From: Micromonospora wenchangensis
GTDB taxonomy: Bacteria; Actinomycetota; Actinomycetes; Mycobacteriales; Micromonosporaceae
Direction: 5' to 3'
Assembly: GCF_002210435.1 (NCBI RefSeq)
Contig: NZ_MZMV01000045.1
Coordinates: 1-58,909, forward strand
Length of the DNA: 58,909 nt
Made by a program: the position numbers and the translations under genes. Of this stretch, positions 40,599-49,576 are shown piece by piece. Below the pieces are notes generated by a model. It was given only the letters and a program-made list of their open reading frames with translations, ran no database searches and had not been told where the DNA came from. The stretch's first letter is position 1, and each line of letters begins with the position of its first letter.

Positions 40599-41693
40599 TC
40601 AGTGCCGGTGCAGCGCCGTGCGGATCAGCCGGTTGACCAGCTTGGGATACTCCAGGCCGCTGGCCGCCCACATCCGGGGGAACATCGACGTCGGGGTGAA
40701 CCCGGGCATCGTGTTGATCTCGTTGAGGTAGACGTCCAGGTCGGGGGTGACGAAGAAGTCGACCCGGGCCAGGCCGGAGCAGTCCAGCGCGGTGAAGGCG
40801 CGGGTGGCGTACTCCTGGACCTGGTGGGTGACCCGGTCGGGCAGGGCGGCGGGGACGTCGTACTCGCAGACCTCGTCGGCGAAGAGGTACTTGGCCTCGA
40901 AGTCGTACCACTCGCGGTCGCCGACCATCCGGACCTCGGCCAGCACGGACGCCTCGGGCGCGCCGCCGGCCTCGCCCTCCAGCACGCCGCACTCGATCTC
41001 CCGGCCGACGACCGCGGCCTCGACGAGCACCTTGGTGTCGATCTCCCGGGCGACGGCGACCGCGTCGTCGAGCCGCGCCCAGTCGTCGACCCGGGTGATG
41101 CCGAACGACGAGCCGGCCCGGGACGGCTTGACGAAGACCGGCAGGCCCAGCCGCTGCTTGTCGGCCTCGCTGAGGGTCATCCCGTTGCGCAGCACCGCGT
41201 ACGGGCCGACCGGGATACCCTCGGCGGCGCAGAGCTTCTTGGTGAACTCCTTGTCCATCGCGGCGGCGGAGGCGAAGACGTTCGCGCCGACGTACGGGAT
41301 GTCGGCCATCTCCAGCATGCCCTGGATGGTGCCGTCCTCGCCGTACGCGCCGTGCAGCACCGGGAAGACCACGTCCACGTCGGCGAGCGCGCGGGGGCCC
41401 TCGGCCGGGTCGAGCACCAGCAGGCCACCGGCGGTGGGGTCGGCGCGGAGCACCACCTCCGCCCCGGCACCGGCGGTGACCTCCGGGAGCCTGCGCGCCC
41501 GGATCGCCAGTTCGCCCGGGTCCCCGCTGGTCAGCACCCACTGGCCCTGCCGGGTGATGCCGACCGGCACCACGTCGTACTCGTCGGGGTCGAGCGCGCC
41601 GAGCACGCTGCCCGCGCTGACGCAGGAGATGCCGTGCTCGGGGCTGCGTCCGCCGAACACGATCGCCACGCGGGTCTTGCCTGGGGTGGTCAC
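40599..41693 (-). CDS. ddl: D-alanine--D-alanine ligase
   Basis: Cytosolic ATP-grasp ligase that makes D-Ala-D-Ala for peptidoglycan. The 364-residue protein has VAIVFGGRSPEHGISCVSAGSV, VVFPVLHGAYGEDGTIQGML, PVFVKPSRAGSSFGITRV, EYDVPAALPD, and the catalytic ARVDFFVTPDLDVYLNEINTMPGFTPTSMFP. The GTG at 41693 is favoured because GAGAGG sits 8 nt upstream; another GTG at 41702 directly abuts it. ddl lies beside the DUF3515, gpsA, fbiD and ppk genes in mycobacteria, so this marks the right edge of the inserted region. Confidence 0.96.
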   Translation of the reverse strand: MTTPGKTRVAIVFGGRSPEHGISCVSAGSVLGALDPDEYDVVPVGITRQGQWVLTSGDPGELAIRARRLPEVTAGAGAEVVLRADPTAGGLLVLDPAEGPRALADVDVVFPVLHGAYGEDGTIQGMLEMADIPYVGANVFASAAAMDKEFTKKLCAAEGIPVGPYAVLRNGMTLSEADKQRLGLPVFVKPSRAGSSFGITRVDDWARLDDAVAVAREIDTKVLVEAAVVGREIECGVLEGEAGGAPEASVLAEVRMVGDREWYDFEAKYLFADEVCEYDVPAALPDRVTHQVQEYATRAFTALDCSGLARVDFFVTPDLDVYLNEINTMPGFTPTSMFPRMWAASGLEYPKLVNRLIRTALHRH

Positions 41694-41843
41694 TCGGGTC
41701 ACCTCTCGGTACGCGACTGCGGAGCCGTCAGTTGCGCTCACCCGACTGACCTTACTGTGGGTTGCGGCGGGCCGATGGTGATACCCGGCAGGAAGCGAGC
41801 GACCCTCGCAAACGGTCATCCGACCCGATACGTTACGTGACGA

Positions 41844-42095
41844 TCAGGGCCGGTGGGGGCGGTTGCCGCGCCCCCGTCCGACCGCGATCACCTTCACCCG
41901 CTGCCGCCCGGCCCGGACCATGCCCAGGGCCATGAACGCCCCGGCTATCCGGTCGGCGGCCTCCCGGCTGCTGGCGCCTACCACCTGCCGCCGGCGCTCG
42001 GGCCGGGCCCGCTCGTCGCGGGTGGGCGTCTCCACCGGCCGGACGTCGCTGAGCACCACCAGGAACCGCGTCATCGCCGTCACCAGACCCCTCAC
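41844..42095 (-). CDS. Small hypothetical protein
   Basis: Up to 83 residues from a GTG at 42095 (AAGGA lies about 10 nt upstream) or 76 from ATG 42074 (MTRFLVVLSDVRPVETPT). It has one hydrophobic strand at the N-terminus, an Ala-rich helix (SREAADRIAGAFMALGMV) and a very basic tail. No family recognised. Its divergence from the XRE/DUF397 pair suggests it may belong to that module. Confidence 0.5.
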   Translation of the reverse strand: MRGLVTAMTRFLVVLSDVRPVETPTRDERARPERRRQVVGASSREAADRIAGAFMALGMVRAGRQRVKVIAVGRGRGNRPHRP

Positions 42096-42129
42096 TGTTG
42101 GAAGTCCTTTCTCGACGCATGCGGCGGCG

Positions 42130-42169
42130 GCACGTGGCGATCGGGAACGGGGGAGTAAACCCGATCGCC
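42130..42169. promoter_or_regulatory. Long dyad between small ORF and XRE regulator
   Basis: Perfect 13-bp arms (42130-42142 and 42157-42169; core CGATCGGG/CCCGATCG) around a 14-nt purine-rich loop. It lies in the divergent intergenic region, so it could be an operator for the XRE protein or an RNA hairpin in the leader of the small gene. Confidence 0.45.
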
Positions 42170-42327
42170 ACGCGCCTCATCCCCTCCGGTCACTCACCAT
42201 CGCCGTCGCCACGACAACCGCTGGTGAGGACTCCGTTACAGGTTGACAGGTGCACAGGCGTGAATGCAACTCTCATCGCACCTTCTCTCATGCACGTCTT
42301 CCCATCGACCTGTGTCACCATCTACGT

Positions 42328-43173
42328 ATGGCACCGAAGACCGCCCGGGCTCGCCGCCTGGGCATCGCCCTGCGCGCCCACCGGGAAGCGGCAGGCCTCA
42401 CCCTGGAGGCCGCCGCCGACGAGATCAACAGCACCCGCAGCACGCTCAGCCGCTACGAGAACGCGCAGACGCTGGTCAGCCCGGCCACCGTCCGCGCGCT
42501 GCTCAGCCTCTACGGGGTCAGGCCCGACGAGATCGCCGCCGCGGTCCAGCTGGCCAAGGACACCCGCAAGCCCGGCTGGTGGGTGCCCTACTCACACCTG
42601 CTCGACAAACGCACCATCGACTTCATCGCGCTGGAGGCCGAGGCCACCGCGATCGCCAACTTCGAACCGTCCATCGTGCCGGGTCTGCTCCAGACCGCCG
42701 ACTACATCCGGGGCGTGATGCGGGGCGGGCCGCACACCCTCACCGACGAGCAGGTCGAGCAGCGGGTCAAGCTCCGGCTGGACCGGCAACAGCGGATCAC
42801 CGCCGCCGAACCGCCGATCTTCGACGCGATCATCGACGAGGGCGCGCTGCTGCGCCCGGTGGGCGACCGGACGGTGATGCAGGCGCAGCTCAGCCACCTG
42901 CTCAAGACCTCGGAACTGCCGAACGTCACAGTCCAGGTGATCCCGCTCGCCGCCGGCTACCACCGGGGCACCCGGGGCTCGCTGCACATCCTGGAGTTCG
43001 CCGACCCGGAGGACCCGCTGATCGCCTCGGTGGAGACGGTCGCCGGTCAGATGGTCCTGGACCGGCCGGGTGACCTGCGTACCTGCACCAAGATCATGGA
43101 ACACCTGCGGACCGTCGCGCTCAGCCCGGCCGACAGCCGCGACCAACTCGTGCAACTGATGAAGGGACGGTAG
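42328..43173 (+). CDS. XRE-type helix-turn-helix regulator with DUF5753
   Basis: A 281-residue protein. The N-terminal XRE domain (RRLGIALRAHREAAGLTLEAAADEINSTRSTLSRYEN) is followed by the DUF5753 region (YSHLLDKRTIDFIALEAEATAIANFEPSIVPGLLQTADYIR..., VQVIPLAAGYHRGTRGSLHILEF; continuous in the protein, abbreviated here). Such proteins pair with DUF397 proteins in Actinomycetes and are linked to development and antibiotic control. The ATG at 42328 has no ribosome-binding site; a TTGACA occurs at 42243-42248. Confidence 0.9.
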   Translation: MAPKTARARRLGIALRAHREAAGLTLEAAADEINSTRSTLSRYENAQTLVSPATVRALLSLYGVRPDEIAAAVQLAKDTRKPGWWVPYSHLLDKRTIDFIALEAEATAIANFEPSIVPGLLQTADYIRGVMRGGPHTLTDEQVEQRVKLRLDRQQRITAAEPPIFDAIIDEGALLRPVGDRTVMQAQLSHLLKTSELPNVTVQVIPLAAGYHRGTRGSLHILEFADPEDPLIASVETVAGQMVLDRPGDLRTCTKIMEHLRTVALSPADSRDQLVQLMKGR

Positions 43174-43180
43174 GAGACCG

Positions 43181-43381
43181 ATGACACCGACGATCGGCGG
43201 GGCCCTGTCCGGGGCCGCCTGGCGCAAGAGCAGCCACAGCGGGGACGAGGGGGCCTGCGTCGAGCTGGCGTCGCTGCCGGGCCGGGTCGCGGTCCGCGAC
43301 TCCAAGGACCCGGGCGGCCCGGTGCTGATCTTCCCGCCCGCCGCCTGGTCCGCCTTCGCCACCGCCCCGCCGCGCCGCTGA
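43181..43381 (+). CDS. DUF397 family protein
   Basis: A 66-residue protein with the DUF397 signature: AWRKSSHSGDEGACVELA, VAVRDSKDPGGPVLIFPPAAWSAF. It starts 8 bp after the XRE gene and is its usual partner. Known pairs resemble regulator/antagonist or toxin-antitoxin-like modules, which is inference here. Confidence 0.92.
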   Translation: MTPTIGGALSGAAWRKSSHSGDEGACVELASLPGRVAVRDSKDPGGPVLIFPPAAWSAFATAPPRR

Positions 43382-43385
43382 CCAC

Positions 43386-43434
43386 CCCGGCCCCGCCTCC
43401 GCCCCGTCGTCAGGGGTGCGGGGGCGGGGCCGGG
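43386..43434. terminator. Possible bidirectional terminator between DUF397 and ROK genes
   Basis: 12-bp GC-rich arms (43386-43397 and 43423-43434) with a 25-nt loop between converging genes. The right arm lies inside the last codons of the ROK gene. Confidence 0.35.
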
Positions 43435-44480
43435 TCAGTCGACCGGGGCGGGGTCGCGGCGGGGCGGACCGCCTCGGCGGCGGCGATGGCCACCCCCCGC
43501 GCGCCGGCCATGTCCCGGTCCGGCACCAGCGCGAAGGTGGCCAGCGCGGCCTGCTCCTGGCGCAGCACGGTGTGCGCGCGGACGGTGTCGACGAACCAGT
43601 CCCGGAACTCCGGTGCCGCCTCCACCACCCCACCGCCGACGAAGTACGCGTGCGGATCGGTGAAGTTGGCCGCGATGGTGAACAGCCGGCCGAGCGCCGC
43701 CGCCTGCTGGGCGAAGACCTCCCGGGCCAGCGCGTCGCCCCGCTCGGCGTACCCGCGCAGCAGGGTGGCGGCCCGCTCGGGCGGCTCCTGCGCCAGCGGG
43801 TGCCCCGGATACCGGGACAGCCAGTACGGCAGCAGGTTGCGCCGGATCGCGGTCAGCGAGGCGACGCTCTCCGCGTCACCGGCGAAACCGCAGGCGCAGC
43901 GCGGTTCGGGCTGGTCGGGGGCGAGCAGCCCGGCCAGCGGGATGTGCACGTGACCGAACTCGCCGGCCATCCCGGCCGCGCCGGTGACCACCCGGCCGTC
44001 GACCACCACCGCGCCGCCGAGCCCGGTGCCCACGATCGCCGCCACCGACGACCGGGTCGCCGCGTCCGCTCCGAAGTGGACGTGGTGGGCGTAGAGCGCC
44101 GCGGCGTTGCCGTCGTTGTGGTAGATCACCGGCAGCCGGAGCCGCCGCTCCAACGCCCCGCGCACGTCGAAGCCGTGCCAGGCGGGCTGGGCGAAGTTCG
44201 TCGAGCCCCGCGACGAGATGACCCCTGTCGCGCTGGCCGGGCCGGGGGTGTCCAACCCGACCGCCCGGACCAGCCCCCGGGGCACCCCGGCGTGGGCCAG
44301 CACCCCGTCGAACGCGCCGGCCAGCGCCTCGATGGCCGCCTGCGGGCCGGCGGTCACCTCGCTGGGGGTCTCCACCAACCCGTCGACCAGGAACCGGCCG
44401 TCCAGGCGGAGCACCGTGGCGTTGTTGCTGGTGCCACCGTTGTCGAGGCCGACCACCACCGGCACGTCCACGCTGACCAT
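43410..44480 (-). CDS. ROK family sugar kinase/regulator-like protein
   Basis: A 356-residue ROK protein with N-terminal phosphate-binding VVGLDNGGTSNNATVL, IYHNDGNAAALYAH (catalytic Asp), AIVGTGLGGAVVVDGRVVTGAAGMAGEFGHVHI, and the Cys-rich segment RCACGFAGDAES. The usual zinc motif is CxCGxxGCxE; here the third Cys is Asp, so zinc binding may be altered. No DNA-binding domain, so a kinase (glucose or amino sugar) is more likely than a repressor. Confidence 0.85.
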   Translation of the reverse strand: MVSVDVPVVVGLDNGGTSNNATVLRLDGRFLVDGLVETPSEVTAGPQAAIEALAGAFDGVLAHAGVPRGLVRAVGLDTPGPASATGVISSRGSTNFAQPAWHGFDVRGALERRLRLPVIYHNDGNAAALYAHHVHFGADAATRSSVAAIVGTGLGGAVVVDGRVVTGAAGMAGEFGHVHIPLAGLLAPDQPEPRCACGFAGDAESVASLTAIRRNLLPYWLSRYPGHPLAQEPPERAATLLRGYAERGDALAREVFAQQAAALGRLFTIAANFTDPHAYFVGGGVVEAAPEFRDWFVDTVRAHTVLRQEQAALATFALVPDRDMAGARGVAIAAAEAVRPAATPPRSTDPAPPPHP

Positions 44481-44657
44481 CCGCCACCTCCGACCGGGCC
44501 TGCTGCGAGGTTAGTTCCCGTTCCCACCGCCCGTCACGCCCCACGTGCGGCAATCCCGCCGACCGCCCGGCCGGGGACGACCGGCCCCGCACCAGGACGA
44601 CCGGCCCCTCGCCGACGGCACGGGACCGGCGCGGCAGCACGGGGCCGGCGCGGCGGC

Positions 44658-45449
44658 TCACTCCGGTCGGCGGGCCAGGACTCCCGTCGCGTCCCACCGG
44701 TCGGCGTGCAGCACCCTCGGCAGCAGCCCCAGACCGGTCATCGCGGCACACAGCGCCTCGGCCTGCCCGGCGCTGACCTCCACCACCAGGTGCCCGCCGG
44801 GCCGCAGCCAGTCCACCGCACCCGCGGCGACCCGGCGCAGCACCGCCAGCCCGTCGACACCCCCGTCCAGCGCCACCGACGCCTCGTGCAGCCGGGCCTC
44901 CGCCGGCAGCAGCGCCACCGCCGGGGTCGGCACGTACGGGGCATTGGCGACCACCACGTCCAACCGGCCCCGCCAGTCGGGCGGCAGCGGGTCGTACAGG
45001 TCGCCCTGCACGACGGTGACGTCCCGGCCGGCCAGGTTGCGGCGGGCGCAGGCGACGGCGACCGGGTCCACGTCGACGGCGGCTAGCCAGCGTGGGGCGA
45101 GCCGGTCGACCAGCGCGACGCTGATCGCCCCCGAACCGCAGCAGAGGTCGACCAGCGCCGGGGCCGGGCCGGCGACCGACGCGGCGGCCTCCACCAGCAG
45201 CGCGGTCCGGGCCCGGGGGACGAACACCCCCGGGTCGACGGCGACCCGACGGCCGCAGAACTCGGCCCATCCGAGCAGGTGTTCCAACGGTTCGCCGGCG
45301 ATCCGCCGGTCGGTGAGGTCGGCGAGCGCCTGCGGCGAGTCGGCGGCGGCGGTGAGCAGTGCGGCCTCGTCCTCGGCGTAGACGCAGCCGGCGGCGCGCA
45401 GCCGGGCGACGAGGGCGGCGGGGTCGTGGGGGAACGGATCGGATGCCAT
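44658..45449 (-). CDS. PrmC/HemK-like N5-glutamine methyltransferase, putative
   Basis: A 263-residue SAM-dependent methyltransferase. A short helical N-terminus is followed by FVPRARTALLVEAA, the SAM motif LVDLCCGSGAISVAL, AVDVDPVAVACARRN and the active-site VVVANAPYVP, which has NAPY where PrmC has NPPY. It ends VVEVSAGQAEALCAAM. It is a divergent PrmC paralogue, possibly acting on other substrates; a canonical prmC is expected near prfA elsewhere. Confidence 0.82.
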   Translation of the reverse strand: MASDPFPHDPAALVARLRAAGCVYAEDEAALLTAAADSPQALADLTDRRIAGEPLEHLLGWAEFCGRRVAVDPGVFVPRARTALLVEAAASVAGPAPALVDLCCGSGAISVALVDRLAPRWLAAVDVDPVAVACARRNLAGRDVTVVQGDLYDPLPPDWRGRLDVVVANAPYVPTPAVALLPAEARLHEASVALDGGVDGLAVLRRVAAGAVDWLRPGGHLVVEVSAGQAEALCAAMTGLGLLPRVLHADRWDATGVLARRPE

Positions 45450-45606
45450 GGTGATGCCTTTCGGGAGCGCACGTCGGCGCTCCCACCGTCGCTACCGCGG
45501 CGACGGGACTCCGTTGCCGCAGCGACGGGACTCGACGGGGAGCGCCGGTCCTGACGTCTGGTGGATCGGACTCACCTCCTCCGGTCGGGGCCCGTGCGGG
45601 CCGGCA

Positions 45607-46770
45607 TCACGATAGCGGACCGGCCGCCCCCGCGCTGTCCAGTGCGGCGGTCACGTCGGCGACCAGGTCGGCGGTGTCCTCCACCCCGCAGGAGAGCCGG
45701 ACGAACCCGGGAGCGGTGTCGTCGCCCCACTGCGCCCGCCGGTCGGCGCTGGTGTGCAGGCCGCCGAACGAGGTCGCGGCGGCGACCAGCCGGGACGCGG
45801 CGACGAACCGGGCCACCCGGTCGGCGTCGCCGAGGTCGAACGAGAGCACCCCGGGCATCCGGCGCAGCTGCCGCGACGCCACCGGGTACGCCGGGTCGTC
45901 CGGGCGGCCCGGCCAGCGCAGCCCGGTCACCTCGGGCCGACCGGCGAGCAGGTCGGCCAGGGCCGCCGCGTTGGCGGACTGCCGGGCCAGCCGCAGGTCC
46001 AGGGTGGCCAGCGAGCGGTGGGCCAGCCAGGCGTCGAACGCGCCGGGCACCGCGCCGGTGGTGGTCCGCCACCCGGTCACCGTCTCCAGCAGCTCCGCCG
46101 ACCGGGACGCCACGTAGCCGAGCAGGAGATCGGAGTGGCCGGTCAACGCCTTGGTGCCGGAGGCGACCACCAGGTCCGCGCCGAGGTCCAACGGGCGCTG
46201 CCCCAGCGGGGTGGCGGTGGTGTTGTCCACCGCCACCAGCGCGCCGGCCGCGTGCGCCGCGTCGGCCACGGCGGCGATGTCGGCCACGTCCAGGCCCGGG
46301 TTCGCCGGGGTCTCCAGCAGCACCAGCCGTACGCCGTCCCACGACGGGTACGGCCCGGCGGTGGGCACGAACCCGACCCGCACCCCCAGCGCGGCGAGGG
46401 TGGCGGTGGCGAACGCCCGGACCGGGAAGTAGCCGTCGGCGGGCAGCAGCACGGTGTCACCGGGGCGCAGCACGGCCAGCAGCAGGCCGGTGATGGCGGC
46501 CTGCCCGGAGGCGAACACCAGGCAGTCGCCGCCCTCCAGCTCGCCGATGGCCGCCTCCAGCAGCCGCCGGGTCGGATTGTCCGGACGGCCGTAGCCGTTC
46601 GGTGTCGTGGCCGGCCCCTGCCACGGGTCGAGGTGGTACGGCGCGGCGAAGACCGGGCCGGGCAGGAACGGCTGCCCCGGCTCCGGCTCGGGCAGCCCGG
46701 CGTGCACGCACCGGGTGCCGTCGTGCCAGTGCGTCGCCGGGTCGCCGGGCCCGGTCGGCGGGCCGCTCAC
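45607..46770 (-). CDS. Cystathionine gamma-lyase-type PLP enzyme
   Basis: A 387-residue enzyme of the Cys/Met metabolism PLP family: GTRCVHAGLPEP N-terminus, YGRPDNPTRRLLEAAIGELEGG, FASGQAAITGLLLAVLRPGD, VAVDNTTATPLGQRPLDLGAD, the PLP lysine in VVASGTKALTGHSDLLLG, and the C-terminal FVRLSCGVEDTADLVAD. It splits or makes C-S bonds; gamma-lyase against gamma-synthase cannot be separated by eye. It starts in a 4-bp overlap with the gpsA stop. Confidence 0.9.
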   Translation of the reverse strand: MSGPPTGPGDPATHWHDGTRCVHAGLPEPEPGQPFLPGPVFAAPYHLDPWQGPATTPNGYGRPDNPTRRLLEAAIGELEGGDCLVFASGQAAITGLLLAVLRPGDTVLLPADGYFPVRAFATATLAALGVRVGFVPTAGPYPSWDGVRLVLLETPANPGLDVADIAAVADAAHAAGALVAVDNTTATPLGQRPLDLGADLVVASGTKALTGHSDLLLGYVASRSAELLETVTGWRTTTGAVPGAFDAWLAHRSLATLDLRLARQSANAAALADLLAGRPEVTGLRWPGRPDDPAYPVASRQLRRMPGVLSFDLGDADRVARFVAASRLVAAATSFGGLHTSADRRAQWGDDTAPGFVRLSCGVEDTADLVADVTAALDSAGAAGPLS

Positions 46771-47774
46771 TCGTACGACTCCGGCTTGGCGGTCCGGCTC
46801 ATCAGGGCGTCCACCGCGAGCCTCGGGTCCATCCCCTCGTGGCAGATCCGCTCGATCTGCTCGGTGATCGGCATCTCCACCCCGTGCGCGCGGGCCAGGT
46901 CCCGGATGGCCAGGCAGCTCTTGACCCCCTCGGCGGTCTGCCGGGTGGCCGCCTGCGCCTGCTCCAGCGTCTCCCCCCGGCCCAGGTGCTCGCCGAAGGT
47001 GCGGTTGCGGGCCAGCGGCGACGAGCAGGAGGCCACCAGGTCACCCATGCCGGCCAGGCCGGCGAAGGTGATCGGGTCGGCGCCGAGCGCCACCCCCAGC
47101 CGGGCCGTCTCGGCCAGCCCCCGGGTCATCAGCATGGCCCGGGTGTTGTCGCCGAAGCCCATCGCGGTGGCGATCCCGTACGACAGGGCGATCACGTTCT
47201 TGACCGCCCCGCCCAGCTCGCAGCCGATCACGTCGTCGTTGGTGTACGGCCGGAAGTACGGGGTCCGGATCGACTGCTGCACCAGTTCGGCGCGGCGGGC
47301 GTCGGTGCCGGCGACCACCGTCGCGGCCGGCTGTTCGACGGCGATCTCGGGGGCCAGGTTGGGGCCGGAGACCACCACCACCCGGTCCGGGGTGACCCGG
47401 GCGGTCTCCACGATCACCTCGCTCATCCGCCGGGTGGTGCCCAGCTCGATCCCCTTCATCAGGGAGACCAGGGTGGCGTCCGGGGCGAGGTGGCCGGCCC
47501 ACTCGGCGAGGTTGCCGCGCAGCGTCTGCGACGGCACCGACAGCACCACCAGCTCCGCGCCGGAGATCGCCTTGGCCGCGTCGCCGGTCGCGGTGACCCG
47601 GTCGGGCAGCCGCAGCTCCGGCAGGTAGTCGGGGTTGCGCCGGTGGGTGCGGATCGCCTCGGCGACCTTCTCCCGCCGGGCGAGGATGGTCACCTCCCGA
47701 CCGGCGTCGGCGAGGATCTTGGCGAACGCCGTACCCCAGGAACCGGCCCCCAGCACCGCCACGTGCCCGCTCAC
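46767..47774 (-). CDS. gpsA: Glycerol-3-phosphate dehydrogenase [NAD(P)+]
   Basis: Makes sn-glycerol-3-phosphate for phospholipids. The 335-residue protein begins (GTG) MSGHVAVLGAGSWGTAFAKILADAG, has VVLSVPSQTLRGNL, VSLMKGIELGT, VVSGPNLAPEIA, the catalytic Lys in ELGGAVKNVIALSYGIATAMGFGDNTRAMLMTRGLAE (long motif, abbreviated by position at about residues 185-222), and GLAGMGDLVASCSSPLARNRTFG. The GTG at 47774 removes a non-native N-terminal extension. It follows plsC by 40 bp, a natural lipid-synthesis pair. Confidence 0.95.
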   Translation of the reverse strand: MSGHVAVLGAGSWGTAFAKILADAGREVTILARREKVAEAIRTHRRNPDYLPELRLPDRVTATGDAAKAISGAELVVLSVPSQTLRGNLAEWAGHLAPDATLVSLMKGIELGTTRRMSEVIVETARVTPDRVVVVSGPNLAPEIAVEQPAATVVAGTDARRAELVQQSIRTPYFRPYTNDDVIGCELGGAVKNVIALSYGIATAMGFGDNTRAMLMTRGLAETARLGVALGADPITFAGLAGMGDLVASCSSPLARNRTFGEHLGRGETLEQAQAATRQTAEGVKSCLAIRDLARAHGVEMPITEQIERICHEGMDPRLAVDALMSRTAKPESYE

Positions 47775-47814
47775 GCCACCCCTGCCCCTGCGTCGCGCCG
47801 GTCGATCCACTCGC

Positions 47815-48540
47815 TCATTCGGTCCCCTCGGGAGTACGCGGACGGACGGGACGTTCCCACAGCGGCGGCGGTGTGCCACCCCGCACCCCGGCGAGCAGGT
47901 CCCGCAGGGTCAGCATGATCTGGTCGGTCATCTCCTCCAGCACCACCCGGCTGGGGGTGGCCCCCGCCCACCGGTCGAGGTCGACCGGCGGGCCGGCCAG
48001 CACCGTCACCGGGGTCCGGGGCCGCAGGCCCACCCGGCCGGTACGCGGGTCGAAGAGACGTTCCGGCCCCCACATCACCACCGGGACCACCGGTGCGCCG
48101 GTGGCCAGGGCCAGCCGGGCCGCCCCGGTCTTGCCCTTCATCGGCCACAGCTCCGGCTCCTGGGTGATGGTGCCCTCCGGATAGATCACCACCGCGCCGC
48201 CGGCGTCCAGCGCGGCGACCAGCCGGTCCAGCGACTTGACCGCGGTGGCGGTCTCCCGCTCCACCGGGATCTGCCGGCAGCGGTGCAGGATGTAGCCGAC
48301 CACCGGCACCCGGAACACGCTGGCCTTGCCGAGGAACTGCGGCCACCGGCCCGCGTCGTAGATGAAGTGGGCGCAGACCAGCGGGTCGGCGTGCGAGATG
48401 TGGTTGGGCACGATGATGATGCCCCCGGGGCGGCGCAGCTGCTCGACCCCGTGCCAGGTGCGCCGGGTCCAGGCCAGCATCACGGGCTTGACCAGCGCCA
48501 CGGCGAACCGTCGCCAGAAACCCAGCCTGCGCCGTGCCAC
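47815..48540 (-). CDS. plsC: 1-acyl-sn-glycerol-3-phosphate acyltransferase
   Basis: Membrane-associated enzyme that forms phosphatidic acid from lysophosphatidic acid. The 241-residue protein has an N-terminal hydrophobic stretch, the catalytic HX4D box NHISHADPL, GKASVFRVPVVGYIL, the substrate-binding VIYPEGTIT and VPVVMWGPE, in the usual order. The GTG at 48540 has AAGGAGG 5 nt upstream. Upstream partner of gpsA. Confidence 0.93.
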   Translation of the reverse strand: MARRRLGFWRRFAVALVKPVMLAWTRRTWHGVEQLRRPGGIIIVPNHISHADPLVCAHFIYDAGRWPQFLGKASVFRVPVVGYILHRCRQIPVERETATAVKSLDRLVAALDAGGAVVIYPEGTITQEPELWPMKGKTGAARLALATGAPVVPVVMWGPERLFDPRTGRVGLRPRTPVTVLAGPPVDLDRWAGATPSRVVLEEMTDQIMLTLRDLLAGVRGGTPPPLWERPVRPRTPEGTE

Positions 48541-48668
48541 CGTGCCTCCTTGTCACCCCACCCGCGTGCCGCACCCCCACCGTTGCGTGCCCGCAGCGGA
48601 AATCATGCCTGCTCGTCCCGGGTACGGCCAGTGCGGGTACCACCGCCGCCGCTGGCAGGATTGTCGAC

Positions 48669-49562
48669 GTGGGCCAGGCGAGGTGGGTGGCGGTGGTGCC
48701 GGTGAAGCGGCTCCGCGCGGCGAAGAGCCGGTTGCGGGGGGCGCTGCCGGCCGTACCGCACGAGGAGCTGGCGCTGGCGCTGGTGGCCGACACGGTCGGC
48801 GCGGTGCTGGCCTGCCCGGCGGTGGCCGAGGTGCTGGTGGTCACCGCCGACCCGCGGGTGGCGGCGACGGTCGGCGCGGCGGGCGCGCGGGTGGTGCCGG
48901 ACCGCCCGGACGCCGGGTTGAACGCCGCCCTGCGGCACGGCGTGCAGGTGGCGGCCGACGACGGCCGGAGCTGGCTGGCCGCCCTCACCGCCGACCTGCC
49001 GGCGCTGCGCCCGGTCGAGCTGGCCGCCGCGCTGCACGCGGTCGGCACCGGCCCGACGGGGGTACGCCGGTTCGTGGCCGACGCCCCCGGTACCGGCACC
49101 GTGCTGCTCACCACACCCCCCGGGGTGCCGCTTGCGCCCCGGTTCGGGGCCGGCTCGGCGGCGGCGCACCTGGCCTCGGGGGCGGTGCCGCTGCCCGGCG
49201 ACTGGCCGAGCCTGCGCCGCGACGTGGACACCGCCGCCGACCTGGCCGACGCGGCCCGGCTCGGTCTCGGCCCGGCGACCGGCGCGCTGACCGGCGTCGT
49301 CCCGGCGGCCCCCGGCCGGACCGGCCGACGGCCCGGCACCGACCGGCCGGTGTACGGTGCTGGCATGCAGGGCACCGTGGCGACCTTCGACGCGCAGAGC
49401 CGCACCGGCGTGCTGCTGCTCGACGACGGCACCGAGCTGCCCTTCCCGGCCCGCGCCTTCGACGCCTCCGGGCTGCGGCTGCTCCGCCTCGGCCAACGGT
49501 TGACGGTGCACACCGATCCGGACGGCGGGGTCGTCCGGGTGACGTTGCCGACGATGGTCTGA
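48669..49562 (+). CDS. CofC/FbiD-like guanylyltransferase fused in frame to an OB-fold-like domain
   Basis: The first ~230 residues are the coenzyme F420 precursor guanylyltransferase family (CofC/FbiD): WVAVVPVKRLRAAKSRL, LVVTADPRV, VPDRPDAGLNAALRHG, LAALTADLPALRPVEL, and FGAGSAAAHLASGAV. Without a stop, the frame continues into 66 residues starting at Met (ATG 49365: MQGTVATFDAQSRTGVLLLDDGTELPFPARAF) resembling a cold-shock/OB-fold domain. This may be a true fusion or a second gene starting at 49365 (TACGGT at 49353-49358 would allow a leaderless start). The GTG 48669 follows CAGGAT by 7 nt. Rv2983 (fbiD) occupies this place in mycobacteria. Confidence 0.85.
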   Translation: MGQARWVAVVPVKRLRAAKSRLRGALPAVPHEELALALVADTVGAVLACPAVAEVLVVTADPRVAATVGAAGARVVPDRPDAGLNAALRHGVQVAADDGRSWLAALTADLPALRPVELAAALHAVGTGPTGVRRFVADAPGTGTVLLTTPPGVPLAPRFGAGSAAAHLASGAVPLPGDWPSLRRDVDTAADLADAARLGLGPATGALTGVVPAAPGRTGRRPGTDRPVYGAGMQGTVATFDAQSRTGVLLLDDGTELPFPARAFDASGLRLLRLGQRLTVHTDPDGGVVRVTLPTMV

Positions 49563-49576
49563 ACAACGCGGCCCAA

